Assembly (NCBI GenBank): GCA_016790285.1
Contig: JAEUPJ010000076.1
Coordinates: 22,773-86,772 of the forward strand
Length of the DNA: 64,000 bases
From: Roseateles sp.
GTDB taxonomy: Bacteria > Pseudomonadota > Gammaproteobacteria > Burkholderiales > Burkholderiaceae_C
Reading direction: 5' to 3'
Positions 63,509-64,000 of this stretch are shown one piece after another (the stretch's first letter is position 1; each line of letters begins with the position of its first letter). The position numbers were made by a program, and so were the translations under genes. The notes beneath the pieces were generated by a model. That model was not told where the DNA came from and did not search any database. It saw only the letters and a program-made list of their open reading frames with translations.

Positions 63509-64000
<492 letters not shown>

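Overview
The window is a 64 kb stretch of a GC-rich (high-60s percent by eye) betaproteobacterial chromosome. The order leuB-asd-fimV-truA-trpF-trpB-trpA-accD-folC-SPOR-cvpA-purF-metZ, the rimP-nusA-infB-rbfA-truB block and a PEP-CTERM protein all fit Burkholderiales, probably the Rubrivivax/Leptothrix/Roseateles side. The genus is an inference; no rRNA gene is present.

Layout. 1-15699: leucine, lysine/threonine, tryptophan, fatty-acid, folate, purine and methionine genes, ending in gltX. 15685-16166: a promoter, tRNA-Ala(GGC), tRNA-Glu(TTC), tRNA-Asp(GTC) and a terminator. 16182-18717: a visibly less GC-rich accessory patch with a small secreted protein, about 700 bp without a credible gene, tRNA-Ser(GGA), and a LuxR-type regulator divergent from an RsaM-like (DUF4902-like) gene. 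18864-30692: an Orn/Lys/Arg decarboxylase, fabI, the rimP-nusA-infB-rbfA-truB translation block and typA. 30807-38174: a transporter, a hydroxyisobutyryl-CoA hydrolase-like enzyme, an O-acetylase, DusA, Ogt, a DEAD-box helicase and a CYTH protein. 38312-41006: a His-rich exported protein and a TonB-dependent receptor. 41011-53002: mostly minus-strand genes (RdgC, PEP-CTERM protein, DsbA-like, a five-gene run with PIG-L and M14 hydrolases, an aminotransferase, EamA transporters) around a plus-strand GST pair. 53216-62103: exported beta-propeller-like proteins, DUF455, gamma carbonic anhydrase, Hsp33 and a 1190-residue membrane protein. 62082-64000 (minus): eno, ftsB, pnuC and a NadR-type kinase.

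Most interesting is 17264-18717. The LuxR-type gene has no luxI beside it. Two closely related CT-N12-AG lux-box-like sites flank it, one in the divergent promoter region and one 6 nt after its stop. The second lies upstream of a 16-codon ORF (MWKLFAELFGLPYTGG) that has a good Shine-Dalgarno sequence and is followed by a strong terminator. By eye the regulator also departs from the usual AHL-pocket residues. This looks like a compact quorum-sensing-derived module whose output is a tiny peptide or a short RNA.

A second recurring theme is a strong stem-loop ending 8-20 nt before a start codon, seen at truA, folC, an EamA gene, rdgC, the TonB receptor and the 1190-residue protein. In the last case a 10-bp stem takes in part of the Shine-Dalgarno sequence. 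The rimP-nusA-infB leader carries a textbook promoter followed by an intrinsic-terminator-like attenuator.
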